From Liopterus haemorrhoidalis (lineage: Eukaryota; Arthropoda; Insecta; Coleoptera; Dytiscidae): a stretch of DNA of 64,000 nucleotides. The notes beneath the pieces were generated by a model. The model worked only from the letters and a program-made list of their open reading frames with translations. It made no database searches and was not told the origin of the DNA. Position 1 is the stretch's first letter; every line of letters starts with the position of its first letter. Location of the stretch: assembly GCA_963971575.1 (NCBI GenBank), contig OZ020624.1, forward strand, positions 3,415,001-3,479,000, written 5' to 3'. Both the position numbers and the translations under genes were made by a program. Shown here in pieces: positions 1-9,894 of the stretch.

Positions 1-174
1 CAGAGTAGGATACATTGTGACGTCAGCTGCTTTGTAAATATATCCCAGTTGTACACAAAACTTACTAGTTTATTAAATGGAGAATCAGAATTTAGGAACT
101 GCATCTCATGGTTCAAATATTTACGGGGGACAGTCAAAATATGTGGCATAATAAACTTATACAAATACAAATAA
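1..174. other. Unassigned left edge, possible LINE RT scrap
   Basis: No gene is supported. In one forward frame (about 78-165) the translation contains WFKYLRGTVK, loosely like the W-F-x-S-Y-L segment that follows the palm core in non-LTR reverse transcriptases. It is too short and isolated to call. Confidence 0.25.
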
Positions 175-757
175 TAAAAAATCAGCTGTGGCCACCACAG
201 GACCGACCGCCATCATAAAGTACTTGTATAAAATACATTCTAGCAGGAGAGTAGAAATAATTTGGCCTAATATTTTCTAACAGAGATATTATTTATCATG
301 ACCATGGAAACATTACATATAAGCATGAAAAAATTGAGACTTCGAGACTTTGAGAAATTTTTTTCATTTTATAAAAAAACGTCTCAAATAAAAGTTATTA
401 ATTATTGCATTTATAGCAACTTTTGTTCAATAAATTTTTTCGAAATATTTTTCTGTTCTAAATATTCGCAAAAATCTTACGACAAGAGTAAACTCCCATT
501 TCTAGTCAACCGATTTTTACCAAAAGTTGATCAACTAGTGTCATTGATGTCAAAAGCTTAAATATGCAGTTTCATAAAAATCCTTTTAGCCTAATATGCT
601 CTGCACGTGTACACAGACAGACAGACGGACGGACGGACGGACGGACGGACGGACGGACGGACGGACGGACGGACAGGCGGACGGAGAGACGGACGGACAG
701 ACAGACCAACAGACATCATGCTAAAAATAGTTAAAACGTTATGTAGGGATCTCAATT
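175..757 (+). mobile_element. (GTCY)n interspersed element, copy 1, 3' truncated
   Basis: This is a member of a repeat family that recurs at 8655-9660, 9895-10476 and 12220-12934. It opens with AATCAGCTGTGGCCACCACA and an ACCGCC subterminal motif, runs through an A+T-rich body, then a GACA/GGAC tract at about 612-710. It stops at the conserved GTAGGGATCTCAATT instead of reaching the usual GGCGGTCGGT end. The GGAC tract read on the other strand is (GTCY)n, the proto-microsatellite seen in dipteran mini-me/DINE-1 and other Helentron-related elements. Small ORFs across the tract are artefacts. Confidence 0.7.
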
Positions 758-962
758 TCTCATTACTGAGACTTTGAAATGTTTCAGATATATATTTGAA
801 ACAGTCACCATCTTTGTTCAACGCTTTTACAAACTGCTTCATTAGACCTAGTTTAATATGAAGAGGGGGGAAAGTGATTTTTGTTCGCTCCACCAAAGGT
901 TCGTATATTATGTTTGGGTCTCCTGCATGTAAGGCGTTCCTACGAAATATATTGGACAACAA
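758..962 (-). pseudogene. Fragment of a repeat-associated ORF with PPLHIKLGLM motif
   Basis: The minus strand reads NIIYEPLVERTKITF, then PPLHIKLGLMKQFVKAL, then DGDCFKYISETF, and stops being coherent where the (GTCY)n element begins at 757. I recall this motif set from large families of uncharacterised insect and other invertebrate proteins that behave like transposon-borne genes. That recollection is the only basis for the assignment, and no function is inferred. Only about 65 residues survive. The start codon at 962 is probably not the ancestral one, because the family extends further upstream. Confidence 0.45.
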
Positions 963-1289
963 GAACGAAGTTGAAATTAAAGTAGACGTATATCAGGACG
1001 TGAAAAGGTGAAAAAAGTCAAAATACGATAGAACAAAAATTTGACGTGATAGGCAGAAACTGTTAACATTTTTGAAATCAACACCACAAAATTAGTTAAA
1101 AACAATTATAAGATCAAAGTCAGCAAAAAAAAAAAAAAAATTGTTGGCTAGTGTTATTAGCAGTCGTTTTTGTTCTTTTGTCCAAGATTTCTTTCATATG
1201 TGAGTATGGGTCGAAGAAGGGTCTTGTATTAACTAATTTTTCCATAAAAACCCTTTACATAAACTTTAATACAACTGTAAAATCCATTA
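963..1289. other. No feature seen
   Basis: A+T-rich sequence with a poly-A run near 1125-1140. I see no ORF or repeat match to the rest of the window. Confidence 0.5.
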
Positions 1290-1293
1290 ATAT

Positions 1294-1841
1294 TGTCACA
1301 TAGGTAATCCTAGGTCAGGATTACGACATCTAGACATTGTGACGTTCAGCTGTCTGATTAAAAACTATTCGTCAGCGTCTGACGTATGTGGCCTGATTAC
1401 GAAATGCAAACATTACATTTTTCGTAATGAGGAAATATGTGTCATGACGAATGAATATTGGAACTGGGTTAAACTTTCGGTACTTAATAGATGGATGTCG
1501 AGAATATTGAGGTAGTAGAACATAGCCAACTCTGCTGCACATATTAGTCCAGAAGGTGACGACCACGACACCGACGCCAGATTCTAGTATCGAGAGTGAA
1601 GCCAAGCAAGTAGTGACCATGTGAGTGGGAGAAGACTTCTCCAGGCTCCTCAACTCCCGGATGGGTAGGCCCCGCCTCGGAGATAGGTCCAAGCCGATCC
1701 TGGCCAACACGGGGTGGACCGAAGGCTTCCCCAACTCCATGGACCAATTCAAACATTATTTTGTAAATGTGATATACATATTTAATAATTTTTTTATGTT
1801 GAAACCAGGAGTTGTGTCTCAATCAAACCACCCACGTGACA
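1294..1841. mobile_element. Solo LTR, family LTR-1 (548 bp)
   Basis: The element begins TGTCAC and ends GTGACA, so it has the TG...CA ends of an LTR with a 6-bp inverted repeat. It is flanked on both sides by ATAT (1290-1293 and 1842-1845). A second copy of exactly the same length at 41605-42152 has the same ends and the same ATAT flanks. A 4-bp duplication of ATAT is characteristic of several insect Ty3/gypsy (errantivirus-type) elements. No internal gag-pol sequence adjoins it, so it is a recombined solo LTR. ORFs of 92-126 codons within it on the minus strand are LTR sequence, not genes. Confidence 0.75.
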
Positions 1842-1845
1842 ATAT

Positions 1846-2503
1846 TTACGAAATTAAAAAATATTTGCAGTCAAATACTAATAAGTTATAAATAATTTAC
1901 TGAGTATCCAACTTATAAAATACTTGTGTTTTTTTGTTAATTCTTTTGGTATAAGTTTAAAAGGTCTTGGTAAAGTTGGAAAATATTTTCCATTGTATGT
2001 GGAATGGTGATGGTGAATTTGTTCTATTTTGCAGCGCACGTACGATGCAGTGGGCTCCAGCGATGCTGGTTATTTGAGGTAGACTAGCCTGTTGTTGTGC
2101 GGACTCACGTCTCTCGAGCGATAACCGCTCGACATGATAATGTCTGTTCTACCAATACACCCCCCCCCCACTGTTTACCCCCTGATGCTATTGCAATGAT
2201 GCGGCATACTGCAGCTGCACTACATGATAAGAGTTCCATTATGAAAAAAATATAATAACATCAAAAAAAAATTAATAAAAATTTGTTGTTATATTACAGG
2301 AATTAGAAATAAAAATAAAAACACTTGATGTTCAAGTTCATTCTTTAAATATTGTTTTCTAGTAGACTTTTATCGATGTTTTCAACCCTTTCTCGTCAAA
2401 AATGAAGCTTAGTGGTACTGTTATAGCTCCCTCCCTATAACCATACTCAGAGCCGCAGCAAGGGGGGGGGGGCTAGCGCACTAAGGAAAAGGGCGCCACA
2501 TTG
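1846..2503. other. Unassigned, homopolymer-rich
   Basis: No gene seen. A C-run lies at 2160-2169 and a G-run at 2461-2472, in a context (GAGCCGCAGCAAGGGG) that resembles a degraded hAT-type terminus but has no partner. Confidence 0.4.
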
Positions 2504-2599
2504 CGAAGGTGAGGATTTTTTTTTGCTCATCACTTGGATTTTGAGAGGTGAGGACCTTTTTTTTTTTTCTCATCACTTGGATTTTGGGAAGTGAGGACC
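2504..2599 (+). repeat. Short tandem repeat, about 40-bp unit
   Basis: Two and a third copies of a unit reading GGTGAGGA, a T-run, then CTCATCACTTGGATTTT. The unit lengths differ mainly in the T-run. The array ends at the start of a mariner remnant. Confidence 0.7.
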
Positions 2600-3050
2600 A
2601 TGTTTTGTCAAGGACCCAGGTTTAAAGCATTTTCAGAAGGAAGAGAATTGACTGAAGATGAATCACGCAGCGGAAAATCTTCATCTTCAAGAACACATGA
2701 AAATGTCGACAAAATCCGGGATCTTGTGCGTTCAAATCGTCGGTTGATAGTCAGAATGATCGGGAAAGAATGGAATTTGACCGTTCAACAGATTTTGACC
2801 AATGAATTGTGGATAAGCAAAATGCGTTTTGTCACACAACAATTTCAATAAACGACTTTTTGGGCAGTAAAAACATTCCTATCGCTCCTCAGCCTCCTTA
2901 TTCACCTGAATTGGTTCCTTGTAACTTTTTCCTCTTCCCAAGCAACGGTGTACTATCAGGTTTTGCTTCAGACTTGGGCACAGAAACTTTTGAAAAACTT
3001 CAGCAGACCTACGGAAACAGTGTTTTGTCAAGGACCACCTCTTTTTGGCC
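2600..3050 (+). pseudogene. Internally deleted mariner transposase remnant
   Basis: Forward frames read FSEGRELTEDESRSGK followed by the helix-turn-helix portion (SRTHENVDKIRDLV, RLIVRMIG), then jump without the catalytic centre to PPYSPELVPCNFFLFP, the segment carrying the third catalytic Asp of DD34D mariners. The first two Asp blocks are deleted. A frameshift separates the two halves. The subfamily differs from the abundant M1 mariners but resembles the element at 62179-63102, which shares the FSEGRE motif. Confidence 0.75.
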
Positions 3051-3084
3051 AACGGCGCCAAAACACAGTTATGCACGCAGTTTT

Positions 3085-3786
3085 TGTATGAATGTAAAAA
3101 TCGTTAGGTGATAAATCAGGTGAATACGGGCAATGAGACATTAATTCGATGTTTTTCTCTTTCAAATAATCAATTGTTTGACGTGCTGTGTGGGAGCTTG
3201 CATTGACATGAAGAAGAATGATGCGACCATTTTGGTTGTTTTTCTTGATTTTGTCGATGACTTCTGGCAAACAAATTGTTGTATACCACTCAGCATTAAC
3301 AATTCTCTGATCCTCTAAAGGAATGGTTGCCACATGTCCAGTACAACCAAAGAAACAAGCGATCAATTTCTTGGAAGTGATTCGTGAACGAACAACTTTT
3401 GTAGGTTTCGGTCCCAATCTTTTCATCTTGGACCCAAACAGTGGATTGTTGCTTTGTTTCCGGTTCATATGAATAAATCCAAGTTTCATCACCTGTAATG
3501 ATGTTGTATACAGATTTTGCAGTGCTTAGGTTGAAATTTTAGCATTCCTTTACATCAATCAACAAGAGCCTTTTTTTAGCTTTGGTCAAATTATGCAGAA
3601 TCCATCGGCAACAGATCTTTTTCACAGCTAAATGTTCATGCAAAATCGAATGAATTGCAGTCTGCGATATATCAAGGTATGCCTCTATCTCACGGGAAGT
3701 CACATGCTGATCTTCTTTAATCATTTTGCGCACAGCATCTATGTTTTTTCTTTGAACCACAAGCGATTTTGGCCGACCTTCACGAG
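3085..3786 (-). pseudogene. Mariner (family M1) remnant 1
   Basis: The minus strand carries two frames of a DD34D mariner transposase. The N-terminal part contains NIDAVRKMIKEDQHVTSREI and IHSILHEHLAVKK. The later part contains IHMNRKQSNNPLFG, CFFGCTGHVA, NAEWYTTICLPEV and CPYSPDLSPNDF. Both terminal inverted repeats and the extreme N terminus are missing (homology stops at 3786), and the second catalytic Asp is changed (LLHVNASSHTA instead of HHDNASSHTA). It abuts the preceding forward mariner. Confidence 0.8.
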
Positions 3787-4144
3787 ATGAAAAATTATAT
3801 TTATTTATTTACATTGGATAATTTATGGTTTATGAACAATTATTGCAATTATAAATGTTTGACTGTTAGTTGTTTCTTTGTATCCATGGAGATCTTGTAA
3901 CTTGAGAAATGATACATAGATAGCATCCAACAGCAAAAAAAAAAAAATAGAGAATCGGCCTAGACTGAGAAAGATTTATTAACGTTATGACCGTTGCTAG
4001 ATGATAAAAAAAGAACTGTTTTTGATATGGTCGCTCAAAAAAGACTTTTTTTGTCTGTTCACATTTCATTACAAATGTTAATTTGTACCAATAAACTAAT
4101 TCATTATCAAGCCTTGTCCATCATCGGGTGATTTTGGACTGCTT
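3787..4144. other. Unassigned
   Basis: A+T-rich with a poly-A run near 3936-3948. No supported gene. Confidence 0.5.
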
Positions 4145-4432
4145 CTAAAAAGAGCATAGGCAGACAATAAAATTTCTCCATCTAACTCGTCTATCTGCCA
4201 TAGGCTTCAAGTCGAAGATGTTGTTATACAGTCTTTTGTCTTGGTTTTGAGAGCTCCATGCATTTATTTCTAGCAGGGTTGAACGACGCCAGGTGTTCTT
4301 GGGTCGCCCTCTACGCCTACTGCCCTGAGGGTTGTATGCTAGTGCATAGCGACACACTTCACTAGGAGCTGTTCGAAGAGTGTGCCCTAACCAACCATAT
4401 TTTCTTCTTTTTATTTGCAAATTAATATCCAC
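4145..4432 (-). pseudogene. Non-LTR retrotransposon ORF2 C-terminal fragment
   Basis: The 95-codon minus-strand frame reads KRRKYGWLGHTLRTAPSEV, then YNPQGSRRRGRPKNTWRR, and ends RRVRWRNFIVCLCSF. This order (GH.LR, NPQG.R.RGRP..TWRR, RWR.FV) is the usual C-terminal tail after the reverse transcriptase of RTE/jockey-group LINEs. No RT core is present upstream, so this is a truncated 3' end. The start codon is arbitrary. Confidence 0.75.
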
Positions 4433-4591
4433 TTGACCAGTTTATTTCCCCCAATTCTACGTTAATAAACTAATTAGGAATCATTTATAAATATCTTCGA
4501 CTCCATACATCCATTTTAAATTTCTATAATATTAAAGAAGCAAATTTAAATATATAACTACTATTTTGCCATTTCTATATATTTAATTTTA

Positions 4592-5901
4592 CAAGGTGTC
4601 TCAAAAGAAATTTTATATTTATTTAGCTTACTGCGTGAACGCAACGTATCCGAGGGGCGCGGGGGTTATGTCAATCGGTAGCCTGGCTCTTGGGAATTCA
4701 GTCGCTATGGAGCGTTTCTCGGGAGCAGACCGCGCGTTATGCGTGCGAGAGTTTTACAAAAACGGTGATTCGGCGACTGTAGCGCGTAGAAAATTCTGCA
4801 GTATTCGAGGTTTTCGCCACTTAAATGATGCGCCAAGCATTCCTCTCATTCGACATTGGGTTAAAAAGTTTGAAGAGACTGGTAAAACGCTGGATAAATC
4901 AAAATCCGGCCGACCTAGGTCATCAAGAACGGTAGAAAACGTGGAGAATGTTAATCAGTCTGTTCGTGACGACCCGAACCTTTCAATTCGGAAGCGCGCA
5001 AGTGCTTTAAATGTGCATAGATCATCATTACATCGCATTATGCACAAAGACCTAAAGCTACACCCCTACAAAATTCAATTGGTGCAAGAATTAAAACCCC
5101 AAGATGCCAGTCAGAGGCTTAATTTCGTAAATCAGGTGATTGAGCGATTTTCAACGTTTACCAACATTTTGTTTTCGGATGAAGCTCATTTTCATCTTAA
5201 TGGCCACGTAAATAAGCAGAACTGCCGCTACTGGAGTGCAACGAATCCGAAACGCAAACATCAGAAACCCCTACATTCGCCTAAAGTGACCGTATGGGCT
5301 GCGATGTCGGCGCGAGGAATTATCGACCCTTACTTTTTTGAAGACGAAAGGGGGCGTGCAGTTACAGTGAATTCAGAGCGTTATGTGGAGATGTTAGACA
5401 ACTTCTTGGTACCTGAACTGCAAAACTTTCCTGGCTATAACCAAACAACATGGTTCCAACAGGACGGAGCAACTTCACACACGTCCAATATGTCTCTGCC
5501 ACGTGTTGTGAAATTTTCTCAGGCAAATTAATCTCCCGGAGAGGTGACATAAATTGGCCTCCACGCAGTCCAGATTTAACCCCTATGGACTTTTTCCTAT
5601 GGGGTTATCTTAAATCTAAAGTTTACGCCAATAAACCGACTTCACTGGCGCATTTGAAAGAAAATATCCGTCACGAAATGGCAGCCATCCCTGAGTCCAC
5701 CTGCCGAGACGTCATAAGTAATTTTACTGTTCGATTAAATGAGTGCCGAGAACGCGAGGGGGTACATTTAGACGATATTATTTTTAAGAAATAAATCCCC
5801 AAAAAGTGTATTTTAATAATTAATAAACATTTTTTCTATATACGGCATACATTTTTTTTTAATCGATCCACTAAATATAAAATTTCTTTTGAGACACCTT
5901 G
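4592..5901 (+). mobile_element. DD41D Tc1/mariner-type transposon, copy A (1310 bp)
   Basis: Terminal inverted repeats of at least 30 bp begin CAAGGTGTCTCAAAAGAAAT. TA dinucleotides lie immediately outside both ends (4590-4591 and 5902-5903), as expected for IS630/Tc1/mariner insertion. One transposase gene fills the interior. Copy B at 45200-46509 is also exactly 1310 bp and differs at about 22 positions by my count. Confidence 0.92.
4707..5794 (+). pseudogene. DD41D transposase, one frameshift (copy A)
   Basis: A DDE transposase gene of about 362 codons. The chosen start is MERFSGADRALCV; the in-frame extension upstream runs into the terminal repeat. N-terminal helix-turn-helix segments include LIRHWVKKFEETGK, then a GRPRS linker and SSLHRIMHKDLKLHPYKIQL. 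Catalytic Asp 1 is in FSDEAHF (about residue 158), Asp 2 in WFQQDGATSHTS (about residue 253), and the third in SPDLTPMDFF. I count 41 residues between Asp 2 and the last Asp, which places it with DD41D (rosa/Visitor-type) elements rather than DD34D mariners. A single C is missing near 5508 relative to copy B, shifting the frame before the third Asp. Confidence 0.88.
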
Positions 5902-5903
5902 TA

Positions 5904-6632
5904 CTTCCTGAACTAATTCCATGGACGCAAGACTTAATTTAATACTATAATGAATTAAGTTGGAATGCAGTGACATCTATCCCTAAAATTAAAAGTCCAC
6001 TAAGTCAGATTTGCGGCAGTGTTTGTCGTATGTAAATAAGTGGACTGTTTAAATACACACGGTGTCGCAAAATCCTTCCATAATTTACCTATAATTGTTA
6101 AGATAACTGTTAATTACCATTTTTAACAAACATAATCTCCAAGATACATACCATTAAAAAAACTCGTTAAGTTTCTCGCTAACATACGAGTCACAGCACG
6201 AATTTTTCACCAGAGAAAAATTTCAACTGGTTATTTGAATTAGTGCTACTAGATTAACTGGTGATACATTTACTACGACTACTTCAACTTAAAACTAAGA
6301 AAATGATTAAAATTTAGATATGGTTTGTTTTGCCTTACTTTATGGAGTTTCAGGGCTATTCAAAGACAAAAAATAAACAGTGTTTAAATTAAAAATTGTC
6401 TAAATAATTTTTAGATATTTTAAACAACTGTTTAATGCTCTAGGAATTTGTTGATACAACCACAAAAAATCCTTATAACATCATTAATGTGTCTTTTTCG
6501 AAATACTTATTTTTAAAGTCCCAAACATTGAAGCAAACATGTTTATAAAATTTTGATGAGCAAAATTACATAATATCGAAAATTTAAATTTGGACAAATC
6601 GCGTTTTATATGAACTTAGTGAACAAATGATG
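5904..6632. other. Unassigned
   Basis: No ORF or repeat recognised over about 730 bp of A+T-rich sequence. Confidence 0.45.
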
Positions 6633-6640
6633 GTTTAAAG

Positions 6641-7006
6641 CAGTGGTTCCCAACCTTTTTTGTGGTGAGCACCCCTTTGAATGTGAAAATAAGCTCCCGC
6701 ACCTCCATAAAAAATGTGTTCAGATTTTTTCAGTTGAGTCATATTTATATGTCAAATTGATCAAAATAAAAAGTGAAGAGCAAAAAAAGGAAATCGCATG
6801 AATATTTCTTTAAAATTAATCAAATTAATTGATGTAGCCTTCAGCGGTTCTTAACCTTAATAAAATAAGAAAGAAAATATACTTTGTGCAAAATAATTTT
6901 TTATTATTATTTATAAATTTTATAAATTTCTTTAAATCGTCTCGCACCCCTCAAAATACTTTCTCGCACCCCTGTGGGTAGCGGCACCATCGGTTGGGAA
7001 CCACTG
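6641..7006. mobile_element. hAT-type MITE (366 bp)
   Basis: The termini are CAGTGGTTCCCAACC and its complement GGTTGGGAACCACTG, the CAGTGGTTCCC end known from many hAT MITEs. The flanks are GTTTAAAG (6633-6640) and GTTTAAAT (7007-7014), an 8-bp duplication with one mismatch as hAT elements make. Subterminal motifs (GCACCCC) are also inverted. No coding capacity. Confidence 0.85.
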
Positions 7007-7090
7007 GTTTAAATGGACAAAATAACGATACAATTTGATTTGGTTGATTATTTGTTAACAAAATTAGGTTTAAATTATTTTATTTATTCT

Positions 7091-7992
7091 TTTTAGGGTT
7101 TTGTAGGTATGACTACTAAAAAACCCTTATAACGTCACTCATGTGTCTGTCTGACTGTACGTCTGACTATTTGTCTGTCTGTACGTTTCTCTGTCTGCCT
7201 GTCTGTCTGTGTGTCTGTCTTTCTGACTGTCCGTTTTTCTGACTGTCTTTCTGTCTGTCTGTCTTTCTCTCTGTCTGTATTTCTGTCTGTCTGTCTGTCT
7301 GTACGGTAGAAATTATAGCCAGAAGGCTTAACATAGAAAAATGAAATTTGCCGTACTTGTACAAATATTTTACCTTCATATAGGAAAAATATACAGACTT
7401 AAAAAAATTCAGCGCGGGATAAATAAAAACAAATATGTATTTAATGGAAAATAAACCTATTTTTAAAATTCTAAGTGGGGTATTAAATGAAACCTCTTAA
7501 TGCGGGGATAAACAAAAAAATTATTTTTGAAAATTTAATTATTTTGATATCAGCAAGATGGGTGCCGCGTTTGATAACAGCGGAGAATAAACGCTTGTAC
7601 AGCCGATGGCGAAAATACAAAAATTACGCTTGGAATTGTTACCGCATCCACCATATTCACCAGATTTGCCCCCCAGCGACTTTTTCCTGTTTCCAAACAT
7701 GAGGAAATGGCTCATCGGAAAAGGATTCACGTTGAACGAGGAGGTTATCACCGAAATAGTAAAAAATAAAGTAAATAATAGTAAATAATACTTCACTGAC
7801 GATTTGACGTTATTTCACTGATTATTTCAGAAAATAGTAATTCATTTAACAAGTATATATTTGAGGATATTTCACGAGGATAGAGTTCTCACATGAGAGA
7901 CCCACAGACAGACAGAAAAAAAGATAGACAGGCAGATACATGAGTGGCAGTAATATAAGGTTATTTTGGTTATACATACGAAATCCTAAAAA
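7091..7992. mobile_element. GTCT-arm family element, copy 1
   Basis: The left end reads TTTTTAGGGTTTTGTAGGTA and the right end (to 7992) is its degenerate complement (TATACATACGAAATCCTAAAAA). Just inside both ends are GTCT or CAGA tracts (7144-7302, and 7906-7935 on the right). This makes a non-autonomous element with terminal repeats and subterminal microsatellites. The arm sequence (GGTAGAAATT.TAGCC, then TTGAAATTTG, then AAATGAAACC) recurs at 19328, 23841, 32936, 37560, 40328, 43070, 56620 and 59480. A mariner scrap lies inside. Confidence 0.65.
7553..7796 (+). pseudogene. Mariner transposase C-terminal scrap
   Basis: About 60 codons read KIQKLRLELLPHPPYSPDLP, then PSDFFLFPNMRKWLIGKGF, the block around the third catalytic Asp of DD34D mariners. 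Neither earlier Asp is present. It lies within a GTCT-arm element, whose arm sequence runs up to about 7555. Confidence 0.75.
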
Positions 7993-8464
7993 CGGATAAT
8001 TCAATATCTCATGACAAAAGACACTGATAAAAGCTTAATTTTCTAAAAAACGTGCCAAAATAATTAATAAAAACTCAACTTTAATAATTACACCGAAAAT
8101 TAGAATTTTGTCTTGTTATATCTTTCTACAAGACACTTTTCAAGAAAAAAAAAAGTTAAGACGTTAAAAAGTTGCGTAATAATTTCAGAAACTAACTACC
8201 TTCCTTAAATACGAATATAAAACACATTGTGTTTCGATGATTTACGATCTTAATTTGAAAGTTAAAAGTTTCTAGAGGGCTCTGAGCGTCGTCCGCCATC
8301 TTGAAACAGTGTTGCATGCTAGACTCATGTTCTTTTCATAATAAGGATAATTTTACTAACTACATTATTTATTACCTTCAAAAAAATTAATGCTACTAAT
8401 ACAGAGAATGTTAAATTATATGCTATTCAGAAAAGAAGTGATAATTGAAAAAAAATTAATGTGG
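7993..8464. other. Unassigned
   Basis: No supported gene. Contains A-rich stretches only. Confidence 0.4.
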
Positions 8465-8655
8465 TGTTAATTTTTACTCATTTCAGGAGTTTGTAGATAT
8501 TTAATGAGTGTAAGAAGCCAACAGAATGCTGGATGCCTAAAACAATATACACTCTAAAAAATGTATGTGAACTGTGAATTTTCACACATTTCAGTGTTTT
8601 GAAGGAATTTAATAAGTATAAGAAGTCAGTAGAATTATGGATGTTTAAGACAATT
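8465..8655 (+). repeat. Tandem pair of a 90-bp module
   Basis: Two diverged copies of a module: (CAC)ATTTCAG..TTTG.AG, then TTTAAT.AGT.TAAGAAG, then GGATG. The same module, containing the inverted repeat GTGAA..TTCAC, recurs at 20245-20312, 43213-43310, 44495-44580, 57428-57505 and 60735-60781, in both orientations. Confidence 0.6.
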
Positions 8656-9660
8656 TTCACCGACCCCCAACATATATAAGGGAGGTATTGTGATCATACC
8701 GATTTTGAAATTTCGAAATTTCGATGGCTCTCCACGAATTGAGGTCCCTACATAACGTTTTGACTATTTTTAGCATGATGTCTGTCGGTCTGTCTGTCCG
8801 TCTGTCCGTCCGAGCGTCCGTCTGTCCGTCCGAGCGTCCGTCTGTCCGTCTGTCCGTCCGTCCGTCCGTCCGTCTGTCTGTCTGTGTACACGTGCAGAGC
8901 AAATTGGGCTAAAAGGATTTTTATGAAACTGCATATTTAAGCTTTTGACAAAAAAATTCGTTTTATCAAAAAATGCCTCGAATAAAAGTTGCTTTTATAG
9001 CAACTTTTGTTCAATAAATTTTCTCTAAATATTTTTCTGTTGTGAAATATTCGCAAAAATCTTAAAATCGACACGAGTTAACTCCCATTTTAAGTCAACC
9101 GATTTTTACCAAGAGTTGACGAGCTTGTGACATTGATGGCAAAAGCTTAAATATGACGTTTCATAAAAATCCTTACAGCCGAATTTGCTCTGCTCATGTA
9201 CACAGATAGACAGACGGACAGACGGACGGACGGACGGACGGACAGACGGACAGATATATTAACAGAGATATTATTTATCATGACAATGGAAATGTTACAT
9301 ATAAGTATGAAAAAATTGATACTCACAACGAAATATTTTTCTGTTGTGAAATATTCACAAAAATCTTAAAATCGACACGAGTAAACTCCCATTTTTAGTC
9401 AACCGATTTTTACCAAAAGTTGACCAACTTGTGCCATTGATGGAAGAAGCTTAAATATGAAGTTTCATAAAAATCCTTTCAGCAGAATTCGCTCTGCACG
9501 TGTACACAGACAGACAGACAGACGGACGGACAGACATCATGCTAAAAATAGTCAAAACGTTATGTAGGGACCTCAATTCGTGGAGATCCATCGAAATCTC
9601 GTAATGTCAAAATCGGTATGATCACAATACCTACCTTATATATGTTGGCGGTCGGTGAAA
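8655..9660. mobile_element. (GTCY)n element, composite of three pieces
   Basis: The first piece (8655 to about 8948) is minus-oriented: ACCGACC end, (GTCY)n at 8780-8885, then the CACGTGCAGAGC motif. It switches abruptly to a plus-oriented piece (about 8955-9256) with its own GGAC tract. A third, plus-oriented piece restarts at 9258 (TTAACAGAGATATTATTTAT) and ends with GTTGGCGGTCGGT at 9655. All three belong to the 9895-10476 family. Confidence 0.7.
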
Positions 9661-9894
9661 AGTTAAAATTAACAGATCTGGTAGCCTATGACAATAAACA
9701 TGCATTTATAGACAAAAAACAAATGATTTTGTTTAATCGTTTAATTGTCAAAATTGATATTAAAATTAAACTAATTATGTAAGAATTGGCCGAATATATC
9801 AACATAAATACACAAAAAGCAACTAAAAGTTTGTTGCCAACAAAATCAAAACATAAATATGAAAAAGAATATGAAACTTTTAGACTATAGAAAT
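9661..9894. other. Unassigned spacer
   Basis: A+T-rich DNA with no recognisable content. Confidence 0.4.

Noticed and set aside
1..160. LINE reverse transcriptase fragment at the left edge
   Set aside because: Only about ten residues resemble the family; too little for a call, so left as unassigned.
591..962. Single 123-codon minus ORF containing RPSVRPSV repeats
   Set aside because: The C-terminal half is the (GTCY)n tract. Only the 758-962 part is protein-like, so it was annotated separately.
1372..1891. ORFs of 88-126 codons, matched by similar ones at 41683-42259
   Set aside because: Both sets lie in the duplicated 548-bp solo LTRs. Open frames on both strands in two copies come from shared sequence; no known domain.
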